A DNA stretch of 64,000 bases. Origin: an uncultured Oscillospiraceae bacterium. Its GTDB lineage: Bacteria; Bacillota; Clostridia; Oscillospirales; Oscillospiraceae. A program made the translations under genes and the position numbers. Below the pieces are notes generated by a model that ran no database searches, was not told the origin of the DNA, and worked only from the letters and a program-made list of their open reading frames with translations. Where the stretch lies: assembly GCA_947626085.1 (NCBI GenBank), contig CANQQU010000003.1, positions 1-64,000 on the forward strand. Reading direction: 5' to 3'. Below are positions 38,526-46,579 of this stretch, one piece after another (within the stretch, counting starts at the first letter, position 1; every line of letters begins with the position of its first letter).

Positions 38526-39788
38526 TCAGACGGCGTTCAGGATGCCGATAAATACCGGCAGGTTGGTTTCATTGTGGATGATCATATAGACGAAGGGATG
38601 GTCTAACTGAACGGATTTGTAGCCGTTCGGGTCCAGGGCGCCGGCGGCGTCCATCATCACCGCCGTGGCGGCCCCGGCCCGGGTGCCCATGGCGGTGAGG
38701 GTCAGGCTGGTCTTGTGGACCACCTGGCCGATGTAGAGGGGCATGGGGCTCATGTGGGAAAAGTCCGCCGTGTCCGCCTCGAAGGCGTCGGGCATCCCCA
38801 TGGCCGCCAGAATTTCCTTCAGGGTGTAGTCTCCCTCCACCTGGAACATGGGCAGCCACAGATGCACGTCGGCCTCCTGGGCACCCTCCAGCAGGGCCTG
38901 GAGCGCCGCCCCGTCCAGACCGGCAAGCACCTCCTCCGGGGTAACGTCCTCCTTGGGCAGCAGGGCCACGAAGGCAAAGTCCCCGCTGGCATAGTCTTTC
39001 CGGAAGCCGGTGGCCAGCTGGTTTTCCAGGTAGACCGACTCTGTCCCGTACAGGAACTCCGCCTCCTTTACCGTCCCGTCCGCCTGGGTGAAGTCGGCGG
39101 GGCCGATCTGGTCCTCCCGGAAGGGGTCGGCCCATTCCGCGTCAAAGGAAAGGGCGTTGACCAGGCACATCACCGTCTCCTGAGGCAGGTCCGACAGAAT
39201 TTCCTCAATCTGCCCGTCGGTCTGCTCCTTTACCCACTGGTTGATCTGCTCCAGGGTGGCCCGGGTGAAGGGCTGGCGGAACAGCTCCGCGCCGTACCAG
39301 TCCCGAAGGGCCGTCTCAAAATCCGGCCGGATGGGTACCAGCTCCTCCGGCTCGCACCAGACGGCGTTGGCAATGTTCAGCGCCCCGGATTCCAGGGCCG
39401 CCTGCCGCAGGCCGGAGAGGTAGCCGTTGAGCCGGTCCACTGGGGCCCCCAGCACCGCCTCCATCTGCTGCCGGGTCTCCCCGGCGGCGCCGTTGGCGGT
39501 CATGGCCAGGGCGAACAGCACGCTCATGGGGGACACCAGGGTGTTTTCGCCCTTTTTCGCCGCCGCGCTGGTCAGACGCAGGGCAAAGTCCGCCGCCTGG
39601 ACCCGGTCCTCCCGGGTGACGGCCGCCGGAACCAGGGGCGGCAGGGTCCCGGGGTCCGGGTGAGTGGCGGGCGGCTGGGAAACGGTGGACGCCTGGGAAG
39701 TTGTGGGCGTTTGGGTCCCGTTGGGGATCGCCTGGGCGCAGCCGGTGAGCAGCAGGGCCAGGGCCAGAATCAAAGCAAACTTTTTCAT
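38526..39788 (-). CDS. Serpin-family lipoprotein (serine protease inhibitor)
   Basis: The 420-residue protein has a lipoprotein signal (MKKFALILALALLLTGC), a Thr/Ser/Pro linker, and a full serpin fold from about residue 60 (NTLVSPMSVLFALAMTANGAAGETR, NAVW, VNALSFDAEWADPF, and a C-terminal DHPFVYMIIHNETNLPVFIG). The reactive loop hinge is GTRAGAATAV at residues 368-377, small-residue rich as in inhibitory serpins. Counting P15 from that Gly puts P1 at Ala382, which would suit an elastase-like target. It should sit on the cell surface and trap proteases. The gene overlaps the anti-sigma-like gene by 4 bp. Confidence 0.93.
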   Translation of the reverse strand: MKKFALILALALLLTGCAQAIPNGTQTPTTSQASTVSQPPATHPDPGTLPPLVPAAVTREDRVQAADFALRLTSAAAKKGENTLVSPMSVLFALAMTANGAAGETRQQMEAVLGAPVDRLNGYLSGLRQAALESGALNIANAVWCEPEELVPIRPDFETALRDWYGAELFRQPFTRATLEQINQWVKEQTDGQIEEILSDLPQETVMCLVNALSFDAEWADPFREDQIGPADFTQADGTVKEAEFLYGTESVYLENQLATGFRKDYASGDFAFVALLPKEDVTPEEVLAGLDGAALQALLEGAQEADVHLWLPMFQVEGDYTLKEILAAMGMPDAFEADTADFSHMSPMPLYIGQVVHKTSLTLTAMGTRAGAATAVMMDAAGALDPNGYKSVQLDHPFVYMIIHNETNLPVFIGILNAV

Positions 39789-40396
39789 GTCTCTCCTCCT
39801 TGAATTTCAATGACGAGATAGCTGCCGTCCGGATCTGGGGGCTGGCACAACAGCGTGACGGTGTCCCCCGGGGACCAGGGCCGGTCGGGGATCAGGCCCT
39901 CCGCCAGCCGGACCAGCACGGTTTCCCCCACCAGCTGGGACCCGTACGGGCCGGCGTCCTCCACCCGGACGAAGTAGCCGTCCTCCGCCGCCTCCGTGAT
40001 GGTCACGGTCAATTTCAGCGCCTCGTCCATAATAATAAAATCACCCGGCAGGCCGTCGGCGCTGGGGTCGGACCCAGCGGCATGGTCCTCTCCATCAGCG
40101 GGGGCCGGCGGCAGGGTCCCGGCGGGGACGGTGGTCTGGGCCGCCGGGGCGGTGGTACTCTGGGATGTGGCAGTGATCGGCCCGCCGGCCGGAAGCCCGG
40201 TAGACTGGGGGTCGCCGGCGACCTGGTCCGGCCCGGGTTGCCACACCCGGAAGGCAAAGATCGTCACCGCCAGCGCCAGGCAGGCCGCCAGGGGCAGCAG
40301 CAGGGGCCGTTTCCGCCTTTTCCGGCCCTGTTCCGCCCCAGATAGCAGCGCCGGGTCAATTTCGCCCAGGGCGTCTAGGAGTTCGTCAGGGTTCAT
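39785..40396 (-). CDS. Putative membrane anti-sigma factor
   Basis: The 203-residue protein has a short cytoplasmic N-terminus (MNPDELLDALGEIDPALL) with a basic patch, one membrane helix (PLLLPLAACLALAVTIFAF, about residues 32-50), a Thr/Pro/Ala-rich outer linker and a folded C-terminal domain of about 90 residues. It overlaps the sigma gene upstream and the serpin gene downstream by 4 bp each. The short N-terminal motif plus single span is common in clostridial anti-sigma-like proteins. No metal-binding motif is seen. The role is inferred from position and topology. Confidence 0.65.
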   Translation of the reverse strand: MNPDELLDALGEIDPALLSGAEQGRKRRKRPLLLPLAACLALAVTIFAFRVWQPGPDQVAGDPQSTGLPAGGPITATSQSTTAPAAQTTVPAGTLPPAPADGEDHAAGSDPSADGLPGDFIIMDEALKLTVTITEAAEDGYFVRVEDAGPYGSQLVGETVLVRLAEGLIPDRPWSPGDTVTLLCQPPDPDGSYLVIEIQGGET

Positions 40397-40953
40397 AGGT
40401 CGAATCCCTCCTTTTGCAGATGGGTTTTCAGGGCCGCCCGGGTGCGCCAGAGCAGGCTTTTCACCGCCGGCACGGTCATGCCGTTCTGGGCGGCCACCCG
40501 CTCCAGGGGGTCAAAATAGTAATACCGGCACAAAAATACCCGCCGGGTCCGCTCCGGCAGCCCCCGTAAAAAATCCTCCAGCGCCCGCGTCAGCTCCTTT
40601 CGCTCCAATGTTCGGGCCGGGTCAGAGCCCCCGGGGAGGATCTCGGCCAGCTCCTCCAGGGACAGGGCGTATTCCGACGGCTTTCGCTTTGCCCGGTTAT
40701 TTCGGCGGAACCGGTCGATGGCGATCCGGCGGGTCAGCTTGCCCAGGTAGAGGCCCAGCTTTTCCGGGCGCTGGGGCGGGATGGAGTTCCAGGCGGCCAG
40801 GTAGGCGTCGTTGACGCTCTCCCGGCAGTCCTCCCGGTCAGGAAGGATGTTCTGGGCGATGGATTCCAGGTAGCGGCCGTATTTTTCCTGGGTCCGGGCG
40901 ACGGCCTCCTCGCTCCGGGCAAAATACAGCGATACGATGGCTTGATCCTCCAT
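40393..40953 (-). CDS. RNA polymerase sigma factor, ECF subfamily
   Basis: The 186-residue protein has sigma-2 (YGRYLESIAQNILPDREDCRESVNDAYLAAW, then LGLYLGKLTRRIAIDRFRR) and sigma-4 (RVFLCRYYYFDPLERVAAQNGMTVPAVKSLLWRTRAALKTHL). This subgroup, with CRESVNDAYLAAWNSIPP, is frequent in gut Clostridia and usually neighbours a DUF-type membrane protein. It heads the sigma/anti-sigma/serpin operon and probably controls it. No convincing ECF promoter was identified upstream. It differs from the first sigma factor in this window. Confidence 0.92.
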   Translation of the reverse strand: MEDQAIVSLYFARSEEAVARTQEKYGRYLESIAQNILPDREDCRESVNDAYLAAWNSIPPQRPEKLGLYLGKLTRRIAIDRFRRNNRAKRKPSEYALSLEELAEILPGGSDPARTLERKELTRALEDFLRGLPERTRRVFLCRYYYFDPLERVAAQNGMTVPAVKSLLWRTRAALKTHLQKEGFDL

Positions 40954-41042
40954 GTGGTTCCTCCCTTCCGGGGAAAAGCGCTTTTCACCCCTCTACTCGT
41001 CAAAAAACGGGCCGGGTTGCGCGCTCCCAAAAAAATTTTTTA

Positions 41043-41058
41043 CCCCGGCGCGCCGGGG
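41043..41058 (-). terminator. GC palindrome after cbiB
   Basis: The 16-bp palindrome CCCCGGCGCGCCGGGG lies a few bases after the cbiB stop and is followed on the minus strand by TAAAAAATTTTTTT. It is a likely terminator separating cbiB from the sigma operon. Confidence 0.6.
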
Positions 41059-41063
41059 CAGGT

Positions 41064-42035
41064 TCATAGCAGGAATAAAATGACCAGCAGCTTGCACCCC
41101 GCCCCCAGGGCCAGGGCCAAAAAGGCGGTGGTAAACAGCAGCCTACAGGCGGCGGGGATGTCCTCCGGGGTGATCTCCCGGAGGGGGTCGCCGATGAAGG
41201 GCTTTTTGTGAAGCACCCCGTGATACCAGGCGTCCCCCGCCAGCCGCAGCCCCAGCAGCCCGGCGCAGACGGACTCGGTCTGGGCGGAGTTGGGACTGGC
41301 GTGGTTCAACCGGTCCCGGCGGAAGATCCGCCAGCCGTTTTTCACGTTTAGATGGTCCAGGGCCCCGGCCAGGAGCATGGTAAGGGCGGTGAGCCGGGCG
41401 GGAACGAAATTGAATACGTCGTCCATCTTCGCCGGGACCAGGCCGATATGGGTGTAGGGCGGGTCGGTGTAGCCCAGCATGGAGTCCATGGTGTTCACCG
41501 CCTTGTAGAAAAAGCCCAAGGGCGCGCCCCCCAGCAGCAGGTATAATAGCGGCGCCACCACCCCGTCGGAGGCATTCTCCGCCACGGTCTCCACGGCGGC
41601 CCGGGCCACGCCCTTTTCATCCAGCCGCTCCGTGTCCCGGCCCACGATCATGCGCACCGCCTGGCGGGCGTCCTCCAGGGTGCTGTTTTTCAGGGCATAG
41701 TAGACCTTCATGCTCTCGTCCCGCAGGGACCGGGTGGCCAGGATCTGCCAGCACATGAGGCTCTCCAGCCCCAGACCCAGCCAGACGTTCCACCGATAGG
41801 CGAAAAACAACAGAAAAAAGGGAAGAAGAAAGCTCAGCCCCGCGGTGATTAACCACAAAATCCCCCCGGCCAGCCGCTCCCCGGCGGGGGTTTTGGGCAG
41901 CAGGCGGCGCAGGCCCTTTTCCAACAGGGAGATGGTCTTCCCCATCCCCGCCACGGGGTGGGGAATGCTGTGGGGGTCCCCCAGCACCAGATCCACGGCA
42001 AAGCCCAGCAGCAGGGCGTACAGACTGTATCGCAT
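41064..42035 (-). CDS. cbiB: Adenosylcobinamide-phosphate synthase CbiB
   Basis: The 323-residue membrane protein has the CbiB start (LLLGFAVDLVLGDPHSIPHPVAGMGK) and further family blocks (DEKGVARAAVETVAENASDGVVAPLLY, NTMDSMLGYTDPPY, and LRLAGDAWYHGV). It joins adenosylcobyric acid with an aminopropanol unit to form adenosylcobinamide (phosphate). Four to five helices are predicted. It is divergent from the other cobalamin genes and shares the intergenic regulatory region with them. No cobD-type decarboxylase is beside it. Confidence 0.95.
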   Translation of the reverse strand: MRYSLYALLLGFAVDLVLGDPHSIPHPVAGMGKTISLLEKGLRRLLPKTPAGERLAGGILWLITAGLSFLLPFFLLFFAYRWNVWLGLGLESLMCWQILATRSLRDESMKVYYALKNSTLEDARQAVRMIVGRDTERLDEKGVARAAVETVAENASDGVVAPLLYLLLGGAPLGFFYKAVNTMDSMLGYTDPPYTHIGLVPAKMDDVFNFVPARLTALTMLLAGALDHLNVKNGWRIFRRDRLNHASPNSAQTESVCAGLLGLRLAGDAWYHGVLHKKPFIGDPLREITPEDIPAACRLLFTTAFLALALGAGCKLLVILFLL

Positions 42036-42062
42036 GGCGGCTCCTTTCCGGCGTTTTTCTTT

Positions 42063-42091
42063 ATTTTATTTCCGGGCGGGGCGTTTGTCAA
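42063..42091 (-). promoter_or_regulatory. Promoter for cbiB
   Basis: On the minus strand a consensus TTGACA and TAAAAT are spaced by 17 bases. The -35 overlaps the left end of the shared palindrome. Confidence 0.75.
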
Positions 42092-42102
42092 GCGGCCGCT
42101 TG
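42089..42102. promoter_or_regulatory. 14-bp palindrome between divergent cobalamin promoters
   Basis: CAAGCGGCCGCTTG is a perfect palindrome that overlaps both divergent -35 elements. Its position suits an operator that controls cbiB and cobT together. No protein is known to bind it; the role is inferred. Confidence 0.55.
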
Positions 42103-42128
42103 CAAAGGCCGCGGCGATGTGGTACAAT
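42100..42128 (+). promoter_or_regulatory. Promoter for cobT operon
   Basis: TTGCAA and TACAAT are spaced by 17 bases, leaving a roughly 65-base leader. That is too short for an adenosylcobalamin riboswitch, and no GCCACTG core is present. Confidence 0.75.
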
Positions 42129-42199
42129 GGCGAAAAGACAAGGCGGCGGGCGTATTTTGACAGCCTGCCGGAAATCAGGAAAAGCAAGGGGGAACGGAT

Positions 42200-43294
42200 A
42201 TGGAAGAACAACTGCGGCGGCTGCTGGCCGCCATCTCCCCCCTGGACGAAGGGGCCATGAACGCCGCCCGGCGGCGGCAGGCGGCGCTGGCCAAGCCCCC
42301 CGGCAGCTTGGGGCGGCTGGAGGAGCTGTCCGTTCAGCTTGCGGGCGTCACCGGCCGGGTCCGGAACCGGGTCGAAAAAAAGCACCTTCTGGTCTTTGCC
42401 GCCGACAACGGCGTGGCCGCCGAGGGCGTCTCCAGCGCTCCTCAGAGCGTCACGCTTCAACAGACCGTGAATCTGACCCGGGCCAAGACCGGGGCCTCGG
42501 TGCTGTGCCGCCACTTTGGCTGCGGCATCACGGTGACGGATGTGGGCGTCCTGGGCCCGGTGCCGGAACAAAAGGTGGTGAACCGGAAGGTCCGCCATTC
42601 CACCGGCAATATCGCCCTGGGACCCGCCATGACCCGGCAGGAGGCGCTCCGGGCCATCCTCATCGGGGCCCAGACCGCCGCCGAGACCCCCGCCGACGTG
42701 CTGGGGGTGGGGGAGATGGGCATCGGCAACACCACCACCTCCGCCGCCGTGCTGGCCTGCCTGCTGTCTGTGCCGGTGGAGGCCGTGGCGGGGAAGGGCG
42801 GGGGCCTGACGGAGGCGGCCTTTGAGAAGAAAAAGGCGGTGATCGCCCAGGCCTTGGCGGTGAACCAGCCGGACCCTGCCGACCCGGTGGAGGTCCTTTC
42901 CAAGGTGGGCGGGCTGGATATCGCCGCCATGTGCGGGGCCTTTTTGGGCGCGGCGGCCACCCGGCGGCCGGTGGTGATCGACGGGTTCATCTCCGCCGTG
43001 GCGGCACTGTGCGCCTGGCGGCTGTGTCCTCAGGTCCGGGGGTATCTGGTTCCCTCCCACGCCTCCTTTGAGATCGGCTACCGCCTGGCCATGGAGGCCA
43101 TGGACCTAAAGCCCATGCTCCTGCTGGACATGCGCCTGGGGGAGGGCAGCGGCTGCCCCCTGGCCTTTGAAATTTTGAGCGCCGCCTGCGCCATTCTCAA
43201 CGACATGGCCACCTTTTCCCAGGCGGGCATCGACGACGGATACCTGTCCGACATCCGCCAGGGGGATGCCTTTACCGTGGAGGAAAAGCCATGA
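42200..43294 (+). CDS. cobT: Nicotinate-nucleotide--dimethylbenzimidazole phosphoribosyltransferase CobT
   Basis: The 364-residue enzyme activates dimethylbenzimidazole to alpha-ribazole phosphate. It has the family KPPGSLGRLEEL motif, the FAADNGVAAEGVSSAP segment, the ALGVGEMGIGNTT-type block, and the C-terminal LDMRLGEGSGCPLAFEIL with the catalytic Glu. It is the first gene of the cobT-U-S-U'-C operon. The stop overlaps the cobU start as ATGA. Confidence 0.96.
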   Translation: MEEQLRRLLAAISPLDEGAMNAARRRQAALAKPPGSLGRLEELSVQLAGVTGRVRNRVEKKHLLVFAADNGVAAEGVSSAPQSVTLQQTVNLTRAKTGASVLCRHFGCGITVTDVGVLGPVPEQKVVNRKVRHSTGNIALGPAMTRQEALRAILIGAQTAAETPADVLGVGEMGIGNTTTSAAVLACLLSVPVEAVAGKGGGLTEAAFEKKKAVIAQALAVNQPDPADPVEVLSKVGGLDIAAMCGAFLGAAATRRPVVIDGFISAVAALCAWRLCPQVRGYLVPSHASFEIGYRLAMEAMDLKPMLLLDMRLGEGSGCPLAFEILSAACAILNDMATFSQAGIDDGYLSDIRQGDAFTVEEKP

Positions 43295-43830
43295 AAATTC
43301 TGATTGCCGGGGGTTCCAAAAGCGGCAAGTCCGACTTTGCCCAGACCCTGGCTCTTAAATTGGCGGGGCAGGGGCGGCGGTTTTATGTGGCCACCATGAT
43401 CCCCTTCGACGCCGAGGACCAGGCCCGGATCGCGGCCCACCGGTCTCGCCGGGCGGGAATGGGCTTTGAGACGGTGGAGGAGCCAAGGCACCTGCTCCGG
43501 TGCCTGGAAAAGGAGCCGGGGGCTTACCTCATTGACAGCGTCACCGCCCTGCTGACCAACGCCCTGTTTCCCCAGGAGGCGGACTATCGCTTTTCTCCGG
43601 AGGAAGGGGAGCGGTGCCTGTCGGAGCTGCTGGCCTTCGCCCGCCGGGCGGAGGACGTGGTATTCGTGATGGATTTTATTTTTTCCGATTCCGGCCTATA
43701 TCCACCGGAGACGGAGTACTTCCGCCGCCTGCTGGGCACGGCGGGGCGGCGGCTGGCGGCCCTCTGCGACACGGTTTTGGAGGCGTCGGCGGGCCAAATT
43801 TTCATCCACAAGGGGGCGCTTCCCAAATGA
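43291..43830 (+). CDS. cobU: Adenosylcobinamide kinase/guanylyltransferase CobU
   Basis: The 179-residue protein has the P-loop GGSKSGKSDFAQ and the ARIAAHRSRR segment, where the His matches the guanylylated histidine of CobU, followed by FETVEEP. It phosphorylates adenosylcobinamide and adds GMP, giving AdoCbi-GDP for CobS. The C-terminal part is more divergent than usual. It is translationally coupled on both sides by 4-bp overlaps. Confidence 0.9.
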   Translation: MKILIAGGSKSGKSDFAQTLALKLAGQGRRFYVATMIPFDAEDQARIAAHRSRRAGMGFETVEEPRHLLRCLEKEPGAYLIDSVTALLTNALFPQEADYRFSPEEGERCLSELLAFARRAEDVVFVMDFIFSDSGLYPPETEYFRRLLGTAGRRLAALCDTVLEASAGQIFIHKGALPK

Positions 43831-44567
43831 AACGGCTTTTAAAGGCCCTTGCCATGTGCCAGAGCATGTTCTGCGCCCTGCCGGTGCCGGGAAATTTCTG
43901 GGACGAGGAGGCCCGGCCCCTGATGCTCCTGTTTTTGCCCCTGGTGGGGCTGGAAATCGGGCTATTGTGGCAGGGCCTGGCGTGGCTCTGCGGCGTTTTG
44001 GGACTGCCGGCGCTCCTGGCTGGGCTGCTCCTGTGCCTGTTTCCCTACCTCGTTACCGGGGGCATCCATTTGGATGGCTACATGGATGTGGCCGACGCCA
44101 TGGGCTCCTGCCGGGACCTGGAAAAGCGCCGGGCCATTTTGAAGGACCCGCACATCGGCTCCTTCGCGGCCCTGGCCCTGGGGATGGCGCTGCTGTCCGG
44201 CTTTGCCCTGCTGAGCCAGGGAGGACGGGGGAGCCTCTGGCTGATCCCGGTGGTGAGCAGGTGCGGCTCGGCCCTGGCGGTGACGGGCCTGCGGCCCATG
44301 TCCGGCAGCCAGTACGCCGGAGCCCGGCCCCCGGCGTGGCAGAAGGGGGTCCTCCTGGCCTTTTTGGCGGCGGCTGGGATCGCGGCATGGTTTTTTGGGT
44401 CGATCCCTGCCTATTTGGGCGGGATCGTGGGGTATTTTTTGGCGGCGGCGTGGGCCTACCGGGGCCTGGACGGCATGAACGGGGACGTGGCGGGCTACGC
44501 CCTGACCGTCTCGGAGCTGACGGCGCTGGCCTTCGCGGTGTGTTGGGAGGCGGTCGGATGGTGCTGA
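43827..44567 (+). CDS. cobS: Adenosylcobinamide-GDP ribazoletransferase CobS
   Basis: The 246-residue membrane enzyme joins AdoCbi-GDP to alpha-ribazole phosphate. It has the family TGGIHLDGYMDVADAMGS acidic motif, DPHIGSFAALAL, and about six helices. The correct start is ATG 43827, overlapping the cobU stop; the track ORF begins earlier in the same frame inside cobU. Confidence 0.95.
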   Translation: MKRLLKALAMCQSMFCALPVPGNFWDEEARPLMLLFLPLVGLEIGLLWQGLAWLCGVLGLPALLAGLLLCLFPYLVTGGIHLDGYMDVADAMGSCRDLEKRRAILKDPHIGSFAALALGMALLSGFALLSQGGRGSLWLIPVVSRCGSALAVTGLRPMSGSQYAGARPPAWQKGVLLAFLAAAGIAAWFFGSIPAYLGGIVGYFLAAAWAYRGLDGMNGDVAGYALTVSELTALAFAVCWEAVGWC

Positions 44568-44935
44568 TTTTTGGCGGGGCGTACCAGGGGAAAAAGGACT
44601 TCGTCCTGGCGCAGTTTGGCCTAAATAAGGACGATATTTGCGTCTGTTCGCCGGAAAACGCCCCGGATCTTACAAAAAAGTGCCTGGCAAACGGGGAGAA
44701 TCTTGTCTTATACTGTCTAAACCAACGCGTGGACGAAATGAACTATTTTCGATGCAACTCGGCGCTTTTTGAGGACAAAATCTTCATTTTCCGGGATATT
44801 TTTTGCGGGGTGGTGCCCCTGTCGAAAGAGGAGCGGGCCTGGCGGGAAGCCACCGGACGGGTCATGCAGTACCTGGCGGGGAGGGCGGACCGGGTGAGCA
44901 GGGTTTTCTGCGGATTGGAGCAGCGGCTCAAATGA
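44558..44935 (+). CDS. Short CobU-like protein with altered P-loop
   Basis: The 125-residue protein begins MVLIFGGAYQGKKDF, which matches the CobU P-loop position but has Lys where Ser/Thr should coordinate magnesium. The C-terminal half keeps the CobU pattern (DIFCGVVPLSKEERAWREATG, then QYLAGRADRVSRVFCGL), while the middle is about 50 residues shorter than CobU and lacks the HR guanylylation segment. GGGAGG precedes ATG 44558, and the gene overlaps cobS by 10 bp and cobC by 4 bp, so it is maintained in the operon. It may be a regulatory or accessory relative of CobU. Confidence 0.75.
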   Translation: MVLIFGGAYQGKKDFVLAQFGLNKDDICVCSPENAPDLTKKCLANGENLVLYCLNQRVDEMNYFRCNSALFEDKIFIFRDIFCGVVPLSKEERAWREATGRVMQYLAGRADRVSRVFCGLEQRLK

Positions 44936-45510
44936 CCATCTATCTCATTCGCCACGGGGCCACGGCGGCCAACGAGGCCCATCTCTACTGCGGCGCCACC
45001 GATCTGCCCCTCTCGCCCCGTGGCGCGGAAGCGCTATCTTCCCTTTCCTATCCGCCCCTGCCGGAGGCCGTGTATTACACCAGCGGACTTCTCCGCTGCC
45101 GGCAGACCCTGGCGCTGCTCTTTGGCCCGGTGGCGGCCCAGACGGCGCCGGCGCTGGCGGAGATGAACTTCGGGGCCTTTGAAATGAAGAGCTATGAGGA
45201 ACTGAAAGAGGACCCTGCCTACCGGGCGTGGCTGACCGGGGACAACGAAAAAAATCCCGCCCCCGGCGGCGAGAGCGGCGAAGAGATGACCCGCCGGGCT
45301 CTGGCGGCCTTCCGAATGATCGCGGGAAAAGGGGAAAACGCGGTGATCGTGACCCACGGCGGGGTGATGGCGGCGGTGATGGCGGACCTTTTCCCTGGGG
45401 AGGGGAAGAACCGCTACCAGTGGCAGCGGCCCCCGGGCCGGGGCTACCGGCTGGAATGGACCGGGACCTGGCAATACACCCCTATCCCGGAAGGCCGGGA
45501 GGGGGAATAA
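44932..45510 (+). CDS. cobC: Histidine phosphatase, probable alpha-ribazole phosphatase CobC
   Basis: The 192-residue protein has the phosphoglycerate mutase-type catalytic RHGATAANE at the N-terminus, GLLRCRQTLALL, the EMNFGAFEMKSYEEL segment, and THGGVMAAV with the second catalytic His. Its place at the end of the cobalamin operon supports removal of phosphate from alpha-ribazole phosphate or adenosylcobalamin phosphate. The family is broad, so the assignment rests on context. Confidence 0.88.
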   Translation: MTIYLIRHGATAANEAHLYCGATDLPLSPRGAEALSSLSYPPLPEAVYYTSGLLRCRQTLALLFGPVAAQTAPALAEMNFGAFEMKSYEELKEDPAYRAWLTGDNEKNPAPGGESGEEMTRRALAAFRMIAGKGENAVIVTHGGVMAAVMADLFPGEGKNRYQWQRPPGRGYRLEWTGTWQYTPIPEGREGE

Positions 45511-45530
45511 TAGGGGGATGAAGATTCAAA

Positions 45531-45580
45531 AGACGCCCCCATGTTTTGGCCCGAAGGGCCGAAGCATGGGGGCGCGTTTT
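45531..45580. terminator. Bidirectional terminator after cobalamin operon
   Basis: CGCCCCCATG pairs with CATGGGGGCG around an inner GGCCC-GAA-GGGCC hairpin, followed by CGTTTTATT on the plus strand and TCTTTTGAA on the minus strand. Confidence 0.8.
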
Positions 45581-45604
45581 ATTGGACCGGGCGCGACGGG
45601 GCCG

Positions 45605-46579
45605 CTACTGGGGATCGTTCCAGCCGATCTGGCAGGACTGCTTGATACAAACGCCGTCGTCACGGCAGGAAAAGGCGTAGGCATAGGCGTCTTCCCGCTG
45701 GAACAGCGTCCGGCTGACGCCTGCGGCAGAGGTGGTCTCCAGGAGGATATACGCCGTATCCGGAAGGACGTCGAGACACTCTGGCAGGGCGCCGGGCTGG
45801 TAATCCGTCTCGTCCAGCAGCGCGTGGTCGCCGCCGAATTGCAGCAGCGCGGTACTTTCCGGCTTGTCGATCAACTGAACCGTCACCTCCACTTCCGTGC
45901 CGGAGGAGGAACCGGCGCCGTCGTCTGTGGAGGCTTCCCGGTTTTCCGTGAGCTTGGTGGTCCAGGAGGCGCCGGGGATTTCGTTGCTGTCCCAGAACAC
46001 GCCGTGGCCGCTGACGGCGTAGACCCGGCCATCGGGCTCCTGGTAGACGGGGTTAAAATAGAACCGGTCCAGGCCGCTGCCGGAGGCGACGTAGATGGTC
46101 CCCTTTAGCGAGATGTGTTCCCCCTGGTCTGTGGACAGGAACGAGACGCCGGTGTCAGAGATCCCCTCGTCCACGGTGGTGCCGCTGTAGGAACCGGCTT
46201 CGTCCGTGATCTGCGGGGCGATCAAGCGAATGCCGTCCACGCCGTCAAAGACGTATTCCTTGCCCACAAAGAACTCGCCGGTCTCCTCGTCGGTATGCGG
46301 GGTCTCCTTCAGGCCGGCGTAGAGCCGTCCCTGGTATTTTGCGGTCTCCGCTTCGCTGATCTGGCCGCCTTCGACAAGCAGGCCCATGTGATCGTTGAGG
46401 AACTGCTCCTCGTCCAGCAGGTCCAGGTACTCGCTGGTAATCAAAACGCCGATCAGGCGGTCGGTATCCGTGCTTTCCGGCGCGGACGCGTCCGCCAGCT
46501 GGATCACCCCCGCCGCGCCCAGCAAAAAGGCGGTTAAGAGCAAGCAGCAACCGATGATGATAATCTTATTCGTTTTCAT
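45605..46579 (-). CDS. Hypothetical membrane-anchored extracellular protein
   Basis: The 324-residue protein has an N-terminal membrane anchor (IIIIGCCLLLTAFLLGAAGV) and an otherwise polar outer domain rich in Asp, Ser and Thr. Near the middle is a beta-rich part (FYFNPVYQEPDGRVYAVSGHGVFW). I recognise no family. The start MKTNKI at 46579 with RBS GGAGGAAAACG is used rather than the longer track reading, and it overlaps the 3' end of the small XRE gene by 14 bp. The three-gene set probably forms one autoregulated operon. Confidence 0.7.
   Translation of the reverse strand: MKTNKIIIIGCCLLLTAFLLGAAGVIQLADASAPESTDTDRLIGVLITSEYLDLLDEEQFLNDHMGLLVEGGQISEAETAKYQGRLYAGLKETPHTDEETGEFFVGKEYVFDGVDGIRLIAPQITDEAGSYSGTTVDEGISDTGVSFLSTDQGEHISLKGTIYVASGSGLDRFYFNPVYQEPDGRVYAVSGHGVFWDSNEIPGASWTTKLTENREASTDDGAGSSSGTEVEVTVQLIDKPESTALLQFGGDHALLDETDYQPGALPECLDVLPDTAYILLETTSAAGVSRTLFQREDAYAYAFSCRDDGVCIKQSCQIGWNDPQ

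Noticed and set aside
42036-42199. Adenosylcobalamin riboswitch upstream of cobT or cbiB
   Set aside because: The gap is only 164 bp, both promoters lie within it, and no conserved GCCACTG core or pseudoknot partner is seen.
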